The translations under genes were made by a program, and so were the position numbers. Below the pieces are notes generated by a model. The model made no database searches and was not told the DNA's origin. It worked only from the letters and a program-made list of their open reading frames with translations. Below are positions 7,758 through 17,721 of a stretch of DNA of 64,000 bases, piece after piece. Location of the stretch: contig NZ_JACXLC010000001.1 of the NCBI RefSeq assembly GCF_014705715.1, positions 2,784,429-2,848,428 of the forward strand, given 5' to 3'. Position 1 is the first letter of the stretch. Every line of letters begins with the position of its first letter. The DNA comes from Erythrobacter rubeus (GTDB lineage Bacteria; Pseudomonadota; Alphaproteobacteria; Sphingomonadales; Sphingomonadaceae).

Positions 7758-9389
7758 ATGTCGTGCATGAGCGAGACAGATGTGATCGTCCTGGGCTGCG
7801 GTCCGGCGGGTATGACGGCGGCGCTTGCCGCGCATGAGGCGGGCGCGGCAGTCGCCCTGATCGAACGGTTCGACCGTATCGGCGGCACCGGGGCGGTTTC
7901 GGGCGGGGTCATCTGGGTGGCGGACAATCCGCGCCAGCGCGCTGCCGGGTTGGAAGACAGCCGCGAAAACGCGCTCGCCTATTTTCGCAGTCTCGACCAC
8001 GGCGATCTGGTCGATGAGACGCTGGAGGCTTTCGTCGATGCAGGTCCGGAAGCGCTCGCCTTCTTGGAAGAGGCCGGCGCATTGAAAGTCGCGCTGCTCG
8101 AAGGCTATCCAGACTATTATCTCGACCGACCCGGCGCCAAACCCGACGGCGGACGCGCGCTCGATCACGATCTGTTTGCGCTCGGGAAGCTTGGCGAATG
8201 GGCCGACTGGATCACCGCTATCGAAGAGCCCAAGCCGATGATGCTGCGCGAAACGCCACTAGGAGGCGGCAGCGGTGTGGTTCCTCCAGAGGAACTCCAG
8301 CGGCGCATGGCGAACAATGAGCGCGGCTTCGGCCAGGCGATGATCGGCCGGCTGCTCAAGGCGTGTCTCGATCGCGGGATCGAACCGATCCTGAATGTGG
8401 AGACCCGGCGATTGCTGCGTGACGGCGATGGCAGGGTCACCGGGATCGAGGGTTCGCGCGACGGCGAGCCTTTTCAGCTTGCTGCAAGAAGCGGTGTCAT
8501 CATCGCCACTGGTGGCTTCGAATGGGACGAAGACAAGCGGCAGACGTTCCTGCGCGGACCTATGGATGCGCCTGCCAGCCCGCCGACCGCGCGCGGCGAG
8601 GGATTGGCGCTGGCGATGGAAAGCGGTGCGAAACTTGGCAACATGACGCAGGGCTGGTGGGCGCCCACACTGGTCATTCCCGATAATCCGTGGCCGAACG
8701 GACAGCAGCGGGCTGCGCCGGTCCTGATCGAGCGGACAGTGCCGCATTCGCTGATGGTCAATCGCAAGGGGCAGCGTTTCTGCAACGAAGCGGCAAATTA
8801 TTCGTCGCTTGCAGGGGCCTTTCACCAGTTCGATCCGCAAACCTACGATTATCCGAACCTGCCTGCGTGGCTTATCTTCGATGAGAACTATGCCGAGCGT
8901 TATCCCATCGGACCGCGTCTGCCGGGCCAGCCGATGCCGGACTGGGTCACGCGCGCCGACACGCTGGAGCAGCTGGCCGGTACAATCGGCGTTCCGCCTG
9001 AAGAACTCGCCAAGACCGTCGGTCGGTTCAACGATCATGCAGACGCTGGCCACGATCCCGATTTCGAGCGCGGGACCAGGGTCTACGACCATTTCTATGG
9101 CGATCGGAGCCGGGAGGGGGCGGCGGTCACTCTCGGGAAGGTCGAGCGCGGGCCGTTCTATGCGGTGGAGATCCGCATGGGTCTGCTCGGCACGAATGGC
9201 GGCGCCCGCACCGATGGCAAGGCACGTATCCTGGGTCACGATGGAGCGCCGATTGCCGGGTTATATGGCGCAGGCAATGCGATCGCGTGCCCGACCGGCG
9301 GAATTTATGCGGGCGCAGGCGGCACGCTCGGCCCGGCGCTGACCTTCGGCTATATTGCGGGACGCAGCGCGGCGCGGGCGAACATCTGA
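7758..9389 (+). CDS. FAD-dependent oxidoreductase, 3-ketosteroid delta1-dehydrogenase-like
   Basis: About 543 residues. The N-terminal VIVLGCGPAGMTAALAA (GxGxxG) and IERFDRIGGTGAVSGG bind FAD. The C-terminal GLYGAGNAIACPTGG and GGTLGPALTFGYIAGRSAA closely follow the fumarate reductase / KstD flavoprotein pattern. KstD enzymes introduce a double bond next to a ring ketone; other members reduce enones or fumarate. Starts at 7758 and 7767 are both possible and neither has a strong ribosome binding site. Its place between an SDR and a P450 fits alicyclic ring dehydrogenation, but I cannot assign the substrate. Confidence 0.88.
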   Translation: MSCMSETDVIVLGCGPAGMTAALAAHEAGAAVALIERFDRIGGTGAVSGGVIWVADNPRQRAAGLEDSRENALAYFRSLDHGDLVDETLEAFVDAGPEALAFLEEAGALKVALLEGYPDYYLDRPGAKPDGGRALDHDLFALGKLGEWADWITAIEEPKPMMLRETPLGGGSGVVPPEELQRRMANNERGFGQAMIGRLLKACLDRGIEPILNVETRRLLRDGDGRVTGIEGSRDGEPFQLAARSGVIIATGGFEWDEDKRQTFLRGPMDAPASPPTARGEGLALAMESGAKLGNMTQGWWAPTLVIPDNPWPNGQQRAAPVLIERTVPHSLMVNRKGQRFCNEAANYSSLAGAFHQFDPQTYDYPNLPAWLIFDENYAERYPIGPRLPGQPMPDWVTRADTLEQLAGTIGVPPEELAKTVGRFNDHADAGHDPDFERGTRVYDHFYGDRSREGAAVTLGKVERGPFYAVEIRMGLLGTNGGARTDGKARILGHDGAPIAGLYGAGNAIACPTGGIYAGAGGTLGPALTFGYIAGRSAARANI

Positions 9390-9390
9390 G

Positions 9391-10668
9391 CTAACGCTTC
9401 TTCGGCTCGAATTCGATGTGCAGCTCTTTCAGACTGCGCAGCAGGAAGTGCGGGTGATATTCGAAGTCGTTCTTCCCGTCGGCGAACCACATATCCTCGA
9501 ACCGGTCGACCACGGCAGTGAAGCCCCAGGTTAGCTCGCGGCGGGCCAATGGTGCGCCCAGACAATGATGCGTGCCCGAACCGAACCCAATATGCGATCC
9601 TGCTTTCGCCCGGTCGAGGTCTAGCTTCTCGGGACACTCGAATGCCCGCTCATCGCGGTTGGCGGCGGCAAAGCGGATATTGATCATCGCGCCAGCCGGG
9701 ATAGTCACACCGGCAAGCTCGGTGTCCTCGTTCACGAAGCGCATCAGCGATTGCACCGGACTTTCGAGTCGCACGACCTCCTCGACGAAGGTCTTCATGT
9801 ACTGGTCGGGATCGCTCTTGAGCTTGTGCCAGACGTCCTTGTTCTCGATCAGCAGCTTCATGCCCGCAGCCAGGGCATTGGTCGTGGTTTCGCTGCCGCC
9901 AACGAAAGTATCGGCCATCATTTCGGCATGCAGTTCGTTATCGTTCAGCGGGCGTCCCCATTCCTCGATCACGGTGTTGACCAGAACGCTGATCAGGCTG
10001 TCGTCTGGGTTCACCCGGAGCTTTTCGAAGATTGGCTGGAAATAGTGCTGCGCTTCGATCTCGCGGTCGACCATTTCCATGTGCCGGTCTTCCGGAAGCA
10101 TCAGCGAGATGCGCTGGAAGAAGGCGTCGGTCCAGCGCTTGATCCGCCACATGTCCTCCCGCTTCGCGCCCATCTGCTCGCCGATGATGAACAGCGGCAG
10201 CGGGACGCAGAACTGCTTCACCCACTCACAATGTCCGTCGCCGATGAAGCCATCGATCAGCTCATAGGCTAGCCCTTCGACTTGCGGGTCGATCTCCTTG
10301 ATCTTCGATGGTTTGAATGCCTGATTGAACATTGCGCGCATCTGCTTGTGATTGGGATCGTCGCGGCCATTGAGTGTCGGGGCCGGGATCCAGCCCTTCT
10401 CGTCGAAGCGCTCCATCACCTTGTGCGCCCGGTCCAAGTCTCCCGCGCTGGCGCGGAACTGGCTGTCCGCGGCGGAGCTTGGAAAGCGTTGTGGGTCCAT
10501 CAGCACCTCGCGCACATGCTCGTACCGGCTGACAACATACATGTCGGTGCCGGGAATGTGATAGACCGGCGCTTCGTCGCGCAGCGCCTTGTACGCGTCG
10601 TAGGGGCACTGCTGCGTGGCAGGATCGAACAGGTCGATATTCAGATCATCGTTGGCGGCGCTGGCCAT
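9391..10668 (-). CDS. cytochrome P450
   Basis: A 425-residue soluble bacterial P450. The heme-binding loop FGSGTHHCLGAPLARRE places the thiolate ligand at Cys369. The I-helix oxygen-activation motif is GGSETT at 257-262, and the ExxR pair is Glu297/Arg300. There is no membrane anchor. The start at 10668 follows GGGAGGGATGG; an upstream in-frame start is unsupported. It would need a ferredoxin and a reductase, neither of which is encoded in the window. It likely hydroxylates a hydrophobic substrate of the local pathway. It converges on the flavoprotein gene, leaving one base between them. Confidence 0.95.
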   Translation of the reverse strand: MASAANDDLNIDLFDPATQQCPYDAYKALRDEAPVYHIPGTDMYVVSRYEHVREVLMDPQRFPSSAADSQFRASAGDLDRAHKVMERFDEKGWIPAPTLNGRDDPNHKQMRAMFNQAFKPSKIKEIDPQVEGLAYELIDGFIGDGHCEWVKQFCVPLPLFIIGEQMGAKREDMWRIKRWTDAFFQRISLMLPEDRHMEMVDREIEAQHYFQPIFEKLRVNPDDSLISVLVNTVIEEWGRPLNDNELHAEMMADTFVGGSETTTNALAAGMKLLIENKDVWHKLKSDPDQYMKTFVEEVVRLESPVQSLMRFVNEDTELAGVTIPAGAMINIRFAAANRDERAFECPEKLDLDRAKAGSHIGFGSGTHHCLGAPLARRELTWGFTAVVDRFEDMWFADGKNDFEYHPHFLLRSLKELHIEFEPKKR

Positions 10669-10756
10669 CCATCCCTCCCGAAACTGCCTATGGCGCTCCC
10701 CGCACCGTCGCCGCGATAATGCGCGCATACAATTGGCGGATTGGAGAGGATGAGAC

Positions 10757-11281
10757 ATGGAACCCGCGCTGCAGGACTTGATCGACAGGCACGCGATAAA
10801 TGACGTTATTCAGCGCTACGCCCGTACCCTCGACTGGCTCGATGATGAAGGGCAGGGGACATGCTATTGGCCCGATGCCGAGGTCGATTACGGCTTTTAC
10901 AAAGGCCGTGCGGACCAGTTCCTGCCGATAGTCATGGAGGTGGAGCGCGGATCGGACCGGCGCTGGCACATGCTCTCGCAGCCGCTCATCCGGTTTCATT
11001 CGGCGAAGAGCGCGAGCAGCGAGTGTTACGGCATATTTGCGGGCGCGAAGCGGCAGGACGACGGGACGCTTGCCGGCAATCTGTTCGGCGGACGCTATCT
11101 CGATGAGTGGGAGAAACGGAGCGAAGGCAACGGCGAGGAGTGGCGTATCTCGGCGCGCATCTATCTGCTGGATTGGCAAAGCGACCTGACGGATCAGCCT
11201 GGTTTCACGCCCGACCCCGATTTCCCCTTGCCGACTGCGCAGATCGACCAGAGCGGCCACCCGCTCTATCGCCGATTGTAA
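10757..11281 (+). CDS. SnoaL-like / NTF2-fold protein
   Basis: A 174-residue SnoaL_4-type protein. It opens with DLIDRHAINDVIQRYARTLD, the usual helix of this group, followed by a Trp/Asp-rich strand (TCYWPDAEVDYG). Relatives include small subunits and dehydratases linked to ring-hydroxylating oxygenases, but most are uncharacterised. GGAGAGGATGAG precedes the ATG. It is transcribed divergently from the P450 with an 88-base spacer. It resembles the protein at 14903 more than the one at 5503. Confidence 0.86.
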   Translation: MEPALQDLIDRHAINDVIQRYARTLDWLDDEGQGTCYWPDAEVDYGFYKGRADQFLPIVMEVERGSDRRWHMLSQPLIRFHSAKSASSECYGIFAGAKRQDDGTLAGNLFGGRYLDEWEKRSEGNGEEWRISARIYLLDWQSDLTDQPGFTPDPDFPLPTAQIDQSGHPLYRRL

Positions 11282-11288
11282 GGGGCAA

Positions 11289-11642
11289 TCACTCCTCGAC
11301 CGGTGGGTCCATGTAGTCGCGGTAATAGGTCAGCTGCCCATTCGCGACCTTGTAGATGCCGACGCCGCCACGCGATCCTTCGGGCGAGTGCATCGTCCAG
11401 CGCGCCCACACCGCGTGATCGTCGCCGCAGATTTCATCGACCGTGAAATGGATTTTGCGCGTCCCCATCTCCTTCACCATCGTCGTCATGAATTCCAGGA
11501 TCGCATCGCGCCCTTCGTACCGGCCCCAGACCGGGTCCTCGAGCAGTGCGTCCTCGGCAAATAGAGGTGCCAGTTTCGTGTAGTCGCCATCGTCCTGAAT
11601 CTTCCAGAATTGCTCGATTACCCGCTGCGCTTCGCCTGCCAT
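11289..11642 (-). CDS. small SnoaL-like protein
   Basis: A 117-residue NTF2-fold protein starting MAGEAQRVIEQFWKIQDDG, with FAEDALLEDPVWGRYEGRDAI in the middle, a common SnoaL-2 arrangement. The ATG at 11642 is preceded by AAGGAGGACGTG; the start seven codons upstream would bury this ribosome binding site in the gene. The protein may be a dehydratase, isomerase or binding protein. It converges on the preceding SnoaL gene and is divergent from the CMD pair. Confidence 0.86.
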   Translation of the reverse strand: MAGEAQRVIEQFWKIQDDGDYTKLAPLFAEDALLEDPVWGRYEGRDAILEFMTTMVKEMGTRKIHFTVDEICGDDHAVWARWTMHSPEGSRGGVGIYKVANGQLTYYRDYMDPPVEE

Positions 11643-11692
11643 CACGTCCTCCTTGCTCGACAAAGGAACTATGCCACGCCCAATGGGAGGGC

Positions 11693-11715
11693 CACCCCTG
11701 CGAAAATGGCGAGGG
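11693..11715. promoter_or_regulatory. candidate shared intergenic motif
   Basis: The stretch at 11693-11715 starts CACCCCTGCGAAAATGG and ends GAGGG. It lies in the divergent spacer 11643-11764 and is similar to the elements at 5983 (reverse complement) and 7711. A regulatory role is inferred only from position and similarity. Confidence 0.28.
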
Positions 11716-11764
11716 CCGCCGCGAGGGCAAATGGGTGTATGGTGCAGCGCACAGGAGACAGGCC

Positions 11765-12298
11765 ATGTCGACCACGCCCAGAGTTTCGTCCGCTATCGCC
11801 GGAGAGCCGGCGCATTTCGGATCGGTGCTCGCGCATCATCCCCAGCTCGCCGAGCGCTTCACGCATCTATACGGCAAGTTCTGGGACAGCGATGTGCTGT
11901 CCGCGCGGCTGAAAGAGGTTGCGCGGATGCGCAATGCGCGCGTCACAGAATGCGGGTTTTGCCGCAATGTCCGTTTCGACAAGGCGATCGGCGAAGGTCT
12001 GAACGAAACGATCGTCGACGACATTACCGAGGGCTACGAGACTTCGGACAATCTCACCGATACCGAAAAAGCCGTGCTGAAGTTCACCGATGCGCTGATC
12101 CATGATCCGGAGCTGCTCACCGGCGATGCGCGCGCGGCGCTCACGCGACATCTTTCGCCTGCCCAGATTGCCGAGCTCGGCCTTGGCGTGACGTTGTTCC
12201 TTGCGCTCGCCAAAGCGTTGATCACTATGGGTCTTGAGCCCGAGCATATGGGCCGAACCGAATTGCCGACGCCCGCCCCAGCCCAGGCACCATCGTGA
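11765..12298 (+). CDS. carboxymuconolactone decarboxylase-family protein with CxxC
   Basis: A 177-residue alpha-helical protein of the CMD/AhpD family. The signature region reads VTECGFCRNVRFDKAIGEG, so the two cysteines of the AhpD CxxC motif are present, but the following conserved His is replaced. The family covers gamma-carboxymuconolactone decarboxylase and thiol-dependent peroxidase partners. CACAGGAGAC supports the start. The last four bases overlap the GTG start of the next gene, a related protein, so the two are probably made together. Confidence 0.88.
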   Translation: MSTTPRVSSAIAGEPAHFGSVLAHHPQLAERFTHLYGKFWDSDVLSARLKEVARMRNARVTECGFCRNVRFDKAIGEGLNETIVDDITEGYETSDNLTDTEKAVLKFTDALIHDPELLTGDARAALTRHLSPAQIAELGLGVTLFLALAKALITMGLEPEHMGRTELPTPAPAQAPS

Positions 12299-12801
12299 GC
12301 TGGCTTGAAAAAGCCCCCGGAGCGCGGTCGCCCGCCGAAGAATTTTTCGGTCACCGCGCGGATTTGATGGAGGAGTTCAAGGCCTTTTACGGGACGCTAT
12401 GGGACGAGGCCGTGCTCGATCCAGCGCTGCTCGAAATGATCCGCCTCGCGGTTGCGCGCGTACACCGATGCGATGCCGAACTCGCCATACGGCATGAGGC
12501 GAGCGGGCTGTCGGATGCAAAGCGCGCGGCGCTTGCGAATTGGCGCTCGAGCGATCTCTTCAGCGATAGCGAGCGTGTGTGCCTCGCCTATGCAGAACGC
12601 ATTCCGTTCGAGCATACGGCGATCACCGATGCCGAGGCCGAGGCGGTAAAGGACGCGCTGGGCGAGGCGGGCTATGTCGCGTTTTCGGTCGCAGGCAGCC
12701 TGTTCGATGCGATGTGCCGCGTGCGGATGGTGATGGCGCTCGAACCGGTTCAGGGCGATGCCCTGCATCCCCCCGCTTCGGCAAAAGGCGTGCTCAGATA
12801 G
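12295..12801 (+). CDS. carboxymuconolactone decarboxylase-like protein, CxxC lost
   Basis: A 168-residue protein with the same helical layout as its upstream neighbour (FYGTLWDEAVLDPALLEMIRLAVAR). The position of the CxxC motif reads HRCDAELAIRHEASG, with only one cysteine. It starts with GTG at 12295, inside the stop of the preceding gene (GTGA), which points to translational coupling. It may be a partner subunit of the upstream protein rather than an independent thiol enzyme; that is inference. Confidence 0.82.
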   Translation: MSWLEKAPGARSPAEEFFGHRADLMEEFKAFYGTLWDEAVLDPALLEMIRLAVARVHRCDAELAIRHEASGLSDAKRAALANWRSSDLFSDSERVCLAYAERIPFEHTAITDAEAEAVKDALGEAGYVAFSVAGSLFDAMCRVRMVMALEPVQGDALHPPASAKGVLR

Positions 12802-12804
12802 CCG

Positions 12805-14388
<1,584 letters not shown>

Positions 14389-14492
14389 CATCTGTTCCTG
14401 TCCCATCCGCCTGAGCGTAAGCGTGCGGGCGGGAAGGTGGCATTGGCATATTTCATAGCGGAGCATGGAGCAGGCTGCGCTACCATCGCGGC

Positions 14493-14906
14493 ATGAACGC
14501 AGACGATGTGCCTCCTGATTTCGCCCGCGCCGAATTCACGCCCGGCTTCCTCGATCATGGCGGACCTTATTTCCTGAGGGCGCATGGCGAAGGGCCAAAG
14601 ATCGTCGGTCTGCGGATCATGCCGCACCATATCAATTATAAGAACGCGGCCCATGGCGGGGTGATATCGACGTTTGCCGATGTCGCGTTGAGCCATGCAG
14701 TCTATGACGCGGAGCGGCCGCGCCTTGCGCCCTCGACCGTTACGCTCAACGTGAATTACCTGGCGGCTGCAATGCTCGGCGATTGGCTCGAAGCGCATGC
14801 GCGGATCGACAGACTGGGCGGACGCACGGCCTACACATCGGGCGAGATCGTGCGAGGTGGTGAGCGCATTGCAACGATGTCCGGCGTGTTCGCGATCCGG
14901 CGTTAG
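14493..14906 (+). CDS. PaaI-type hotdog-fold thioesterase
   Basis: A 137-residue single hotdog domain. The motif NAAHGGVISTFADVALSHAV contains the HGG signature and the helix with the catalytic acidic residue; STVTLNVNYL forms the central strand. Such enzymes hydrolyse aryl- or acyl-CoA thioesters and can rescue CoA trapped in dead-end products. It is transcribed divergently from the acyl-CoA synthetase with a 104-base spacer and overlaps the convergent SnoaL gene by 4 bases. Confidence 0.9.
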   Translation: MNADDVPPDFARAEFTPGFLDHGGPYFLRAHGEGPKIVGLRIMPHHINYKNAAHGGVISTFADVALSHAVYDAERPRLAPSTVTLNVNYLAAAMLGDWLEAHARIDRLGGRTAYTSGEIVRGGERIATMSGVFAIRR

Positions 14907-15454
14907 CCGAGGAAGCGGGCGACCACCGGCGTCGAGGGATCGCGCTCATCGTGGTAGCCGCAAGAGCCTTCGGGCATTTTAGAAAGATCGACGCCTTCGA
15001 CTTCGCGAAACTCGCGCCAGTCGTAAAGGCCAGTGCGCTTGGAAATCCGCCATTGCGCGGTGCCGCTGACGGCGCGTTTTTCGAAGCGGTCGACATACCG
15101 CCCCGCGATGACCGCCGAATAGGTCGCACCCTTGTCGGGAAACACCTCCGCCAGCGCATAGCCTGCGGGAATGGTGTGCATGGCGGTCATGTAGGTTTCG
15201 GTGTGGCAGACGCTATCGCCCTCGAATCCGAACTGGATCTGGCCGAGCTGATGCTGTGTGGCTAGGCACGGATCGATGATCGCGCGTGCCTGCTCCACGA
15301 AACCCCGCCAATCGCCCAGCACAGTGCCGAACTGCAATTGCGCATCCTCATGGAAGACGCGGTCCATCATCTCCCAGCGCCGCCGGTCGATGGCGTGCGC
15401 GTAGGCCGTTAGGATATCGGTGATAGCCGCGCGATCTTCCAGCCTCATGCTCAT
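14903..15454 (-). CDS. SnoaL-like / NTF2-fold protein
   Basis: A 183-residue SnoaL_4-type protein: LEDRAAITDILTAYAHAID at the N-terminus, a His/Glu-containing strand (SVCHTETYMTAMH) and a C-terminal YDWREFREVEG segment. The start overlaps the stop of the upstream MDR gene (ATGA), so they are coupled. Like its relatives at 5503, 10757 and 11289, it may be a dehydratase or isomerase of the local pathway; no direct evidence identifies the reaction. Confidence 0.88.
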   Translation of the reverse strand: MSMRLEDRAAITDILTAYAHAIDRRRWEMMDRVFHEDAQLQFGTVLGDWRGFVEQARAIIDPCLATQHQLGQIQFGFEGDSVCHTETYMTAMHTIPAGYALAEVFPDKGATYSAVIAGRYVDRFEKRAVSGTAQWRISKRTGLYDWREFREVEGVDLSKMPEGSCGYHDERDPSTPVVARFLG

Positions 15455-16452
15455 GTATCCAGCTCCACGATGACCTTGCCGATATTGCCGCCCTTGAAGA
15501 GCTTTTCGTAGGCGGTGAGCGTGTTTTCAAGCCCGCGGGTCACATCGTAGGGCATGTGCAGCTTGCCTTCGTCGAGCCACGATTTGAGCCGCGCCGTCAG
15601 CCGCTCACCCTGATCCATGAAGTCGGGGCTGAAGAACCCCTCGACCCGCAGGCGGCGCATCAGGATCTGGTCGAATTCTTTTGGTGTGGTCCGCTGGCCG
15701 GATCCGTAATCGGACAGGAGGCCGCACACCGCTACTCGTCCGTAATGGTTCATGCGGGTGAGCACCTCATCCAGCAGCGGGCCGCCGACATTGTCGAAAT
15801 AGACGTCGAAACCGCCCGCTGCATCGAGCTGAGCGCCGACATTACCGGCCTTGTAATCGATCGCGCCTGCAATCTCCATGTCCTCGGTGAGGAAGCGGCA
15901 TTTTTCCGCGCCGCCGGCAATCCCCCACGCCTCGCAGCCAAGCAGCTTTGCGACCTGCACTGCGAGAATGCCGGTCGACCCGGCCGCGGCGGACACCAGC
16001 ACGCGCTCGCCTTCCTTCGCGGCTCCGGTCTCCTCGATGCCCCACAGCGCGGTCCAGCCGTTCATGCCCAGCGGTCCGAACCACGCTCGCCTGTCTTGGA
16101 CCGACGGATCGAGCACGATCGCCCCGCTCATCGCCGCATCGACCTGGCTGAAAGCGCCCCAAACCCCGAATGCACGAACGAGGTCGCCCTGTGCAAAGCC
16201 GTCGGCGCGCGACGCCACGACTTCGCCCACCACGAGGCCCGTCATGGGCGCTCCGACCGGAAGCGGCGGCTGATACCCATCTTCGCGGTCGGTCAGCCAG
16301 AGCCGCGTTCCTGCATCCATCGATAGCATCGCGTTGCGAATGCGGATTTCGCCGTCCTCCAGATCGGCCAGCGGTTCGTCCACGAGGGCCAGAGCGCTGG
16401 CGAAATCCGTGCCTTCCGGGCGGCGCTCGATGCGCCAGAATTGATTGTCCAT
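15451..16452 (-). CDS. MDR-family NADP-dependent oxidoreductase (third paralogue)
   Basis: A 333-residue zinc-independent reductase beginning MDNQFWRIERRPEG. Landmarks are SMDAGTRLWLTD, the nucleotide loop VLVSAAAGSTGILAVQVAK, and FDNVGGPLLDEVL. It is more divergent than the other two MDR proteins in the window, which argues for a different substrate. The start at 16452 is chosen over 16488 because it matches the family N-terminus. It is coupled to the SnoaL gene downstream and divergent from the NmrA-like gene. Confidence 0.92.
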   Translation of the reverse strand: MDNQFWRIERRPEGTDFASALALVDEPLADLEDGEIRIRNAMLSMDAGTRLWLTDREDGYQPPLPVGAPMTGLVVGEVVASRADGFAQGDLVRAFGVWGAFSQVDAAMSGAIVLDPSVQDRRAWFGPLGMNGWTALWGIEETGAAKEGERVLVSAAAGSTGILAVQVAKLLGCEAWGIAGGAEKCRFLTEDMEIAGAIDYKAGNVGAQLDAAGGFDVYFDNVGGPLLDEVLTRMNHYGRVAVCGLLSDYGSGQRTTPKEFDQILMRRLRVEGFFSPDFMDQGERLTARLKSWLDEGKLHMPYDVTRGLENTLTAYEKLFKGGNIGKVIVELDT

Positions 16453-16581
16453 GGCGCGTGTTCTCTCTGCCTGCTCGCACCCCGGCAAGCCCTCGCTTTT
16501 GCTAGTCTGCTATCACTTTGGCGCGGTGCGCAGGCGCGCGGCCAAACCTAGTCTCCAGAGCAATCAATCAGGAGAGAGATC

Positions 16582-17529
16582 ATGGCACTCATCACGGTGA
16601 TCGGCGCATCGGGCAGGCAGGGTATGGCGCAGGTCAGGCAGGCGCTGAAAGCAGGGTACGACGTGCGTGCCATTTCCCGTCAGGAAGACCCGTTCGGCGG
16701 ATCGAAGATCGATGGCGTCGAACGCGTCGAAGTGCGTCCGATGGACCTCTACGACACCGCGACGTTTAAACCCGCGCTCGAAGGGTCGGATTACGTGTTC
16801 TACACGCACCCGCTGCAGGCGCGGGCCGACCGCGCGGTGCTGATCGGCGATCTGGGCAAGGTTGCCGCGGAGCTGGGCGTGAAGCGGGTCGTATGGAACA
16901 CGTCAAGCTGGATACCGGACCGTCCGGGCGATCCTTTCACCTATGGCGAAAACACCAAGGGCATCAATGCGCTGTGGCGTTCAGGCGCGCCGGGCACCGT
17001 GTTCGGCAGCGTGCTGTTCATGGACAACCTGCTGACCAACTGGGCGCGGCCCTTTATCGTGAATGAAGACCGGTATGTTTATCCGCACAACCCGGAGCTG
17101 GAGGCGAACTGGATCAGCCTCGACGACGTGGCCAAGTTCATGCTCGCCAGTCTCGATCGACCCGACATGGAGGGCGCGTGGCTTAACATTGGCGGTCCCG
17201 AACGGCTCGTCGGCAAGCAAGTGACGAAGTACCTGTCGGAGGCGCTCGACAAGGACATCACCTACGATCCCTGCACGCCGGAGGAGTTCGGCCGCTATCT
17301 CGTTGAGGCAGCCGGGGATTCCATGCCTGCGGACATGCGCGAGGATTTCGCCAAGGGCATTCAGGCGTTTTACGAGTACAACAACGAAGCCCCCACACGC
17401 CCGTTCGAAGTGGACATGGATCACGTCTATGAACGCTTCCCCGAGCTCGAAGGCGATCTGGAAACGCTCGGCGAATGGACCAAGCGGCAGGACTGGGGCG
17501 AGAGCAACTTCAGGCCTGCGTTTGGTTGA
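16582..17529 (+). CDS. NmrA-like NAD(P)-binding protein
   Basis: A 315-residue atypical SDR. ITVIGASGRQGMAQVRQAL is an NmrA-type glycine-rich loop, followed by VFYTHPLQARADRAVLIGDL and RVVWNTSSW. The YxxxK catalytic pair of classical SDRs is not evident, as in many NmrA-like proteins, which may act as redox sensors, isomerases or reductases. AGGAGAG lies just before the ATG. A strongly structured intergenic element follows the gene. Confidence 0.85.
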   Translation: MALITVIGASGRQGMAQVRQALKAGYDVRAISRQEDPFGGSKIDGVERVEVRPMDLYDTATFKPALEGSDYVFYTHPLQARADRAVLIGDLGKVAAELGVKRVVWNTSSWIPDRPGDPFTYGENTKGINALWRSGAPGTVFGSVLFMDNLLTNWARPFIVNEDRYVYPHNPELEANWISLDDVAKFMLASLDRPDMEGAWLNIGGPERLVGKQVTKYLSEALDKDITYDPCTPEEFGRYLVEAAGDSMPADMREDFAKGIQAFYEYNNEAPTRPFEVDMDHVYERFPELEGDLETLGEWTKRQDWGESNFRPAFG

Positions 17530-17532
17530 TTG

Positions 17533-17677
17533 CGAAGGCGCATCCGCGCCTTCGTCCTCGCTAGACGCGCAGCATAGCTGCGCCGCTGCGGGCGCCCGGT
17601 CGGGCTTGCGGTCGCTGGCGCGACCGTGTTCCGCGACACGGTAGCTAGGTAGCGCTCAAACGACGCTGAAGGCGTCG
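17533..17677. repeat. cluster of five small inverted repeats between convergent genes
   Basis: Consecutive perfect hairpins lie between the NmrA-like gene and the Rieske gene: CGAAGGCGC/GCGCCTTCG (17533-17554, 4-base loop), GCGCAGC/GCTGCGC (17567-17583), CGGTCGC/GCGACCG (17609-17626), ACCGTGT/ACACGGT (17623-17642) and CGACGC/GCGTCG (17661-17677). None is followed by a clear T-tract on either strand. The first could terminate transcription, but five in 145 bases look more like a REP/BIME-type dispersed palindromic element. Whether it is repeated elsewhere cannot be seen. Confidence 0.6.
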
Positions 17678-17721
17678 CAAGGACATCGCACCGCGGACGC
17701 TGTGCGCAAACAAGAACGCCT

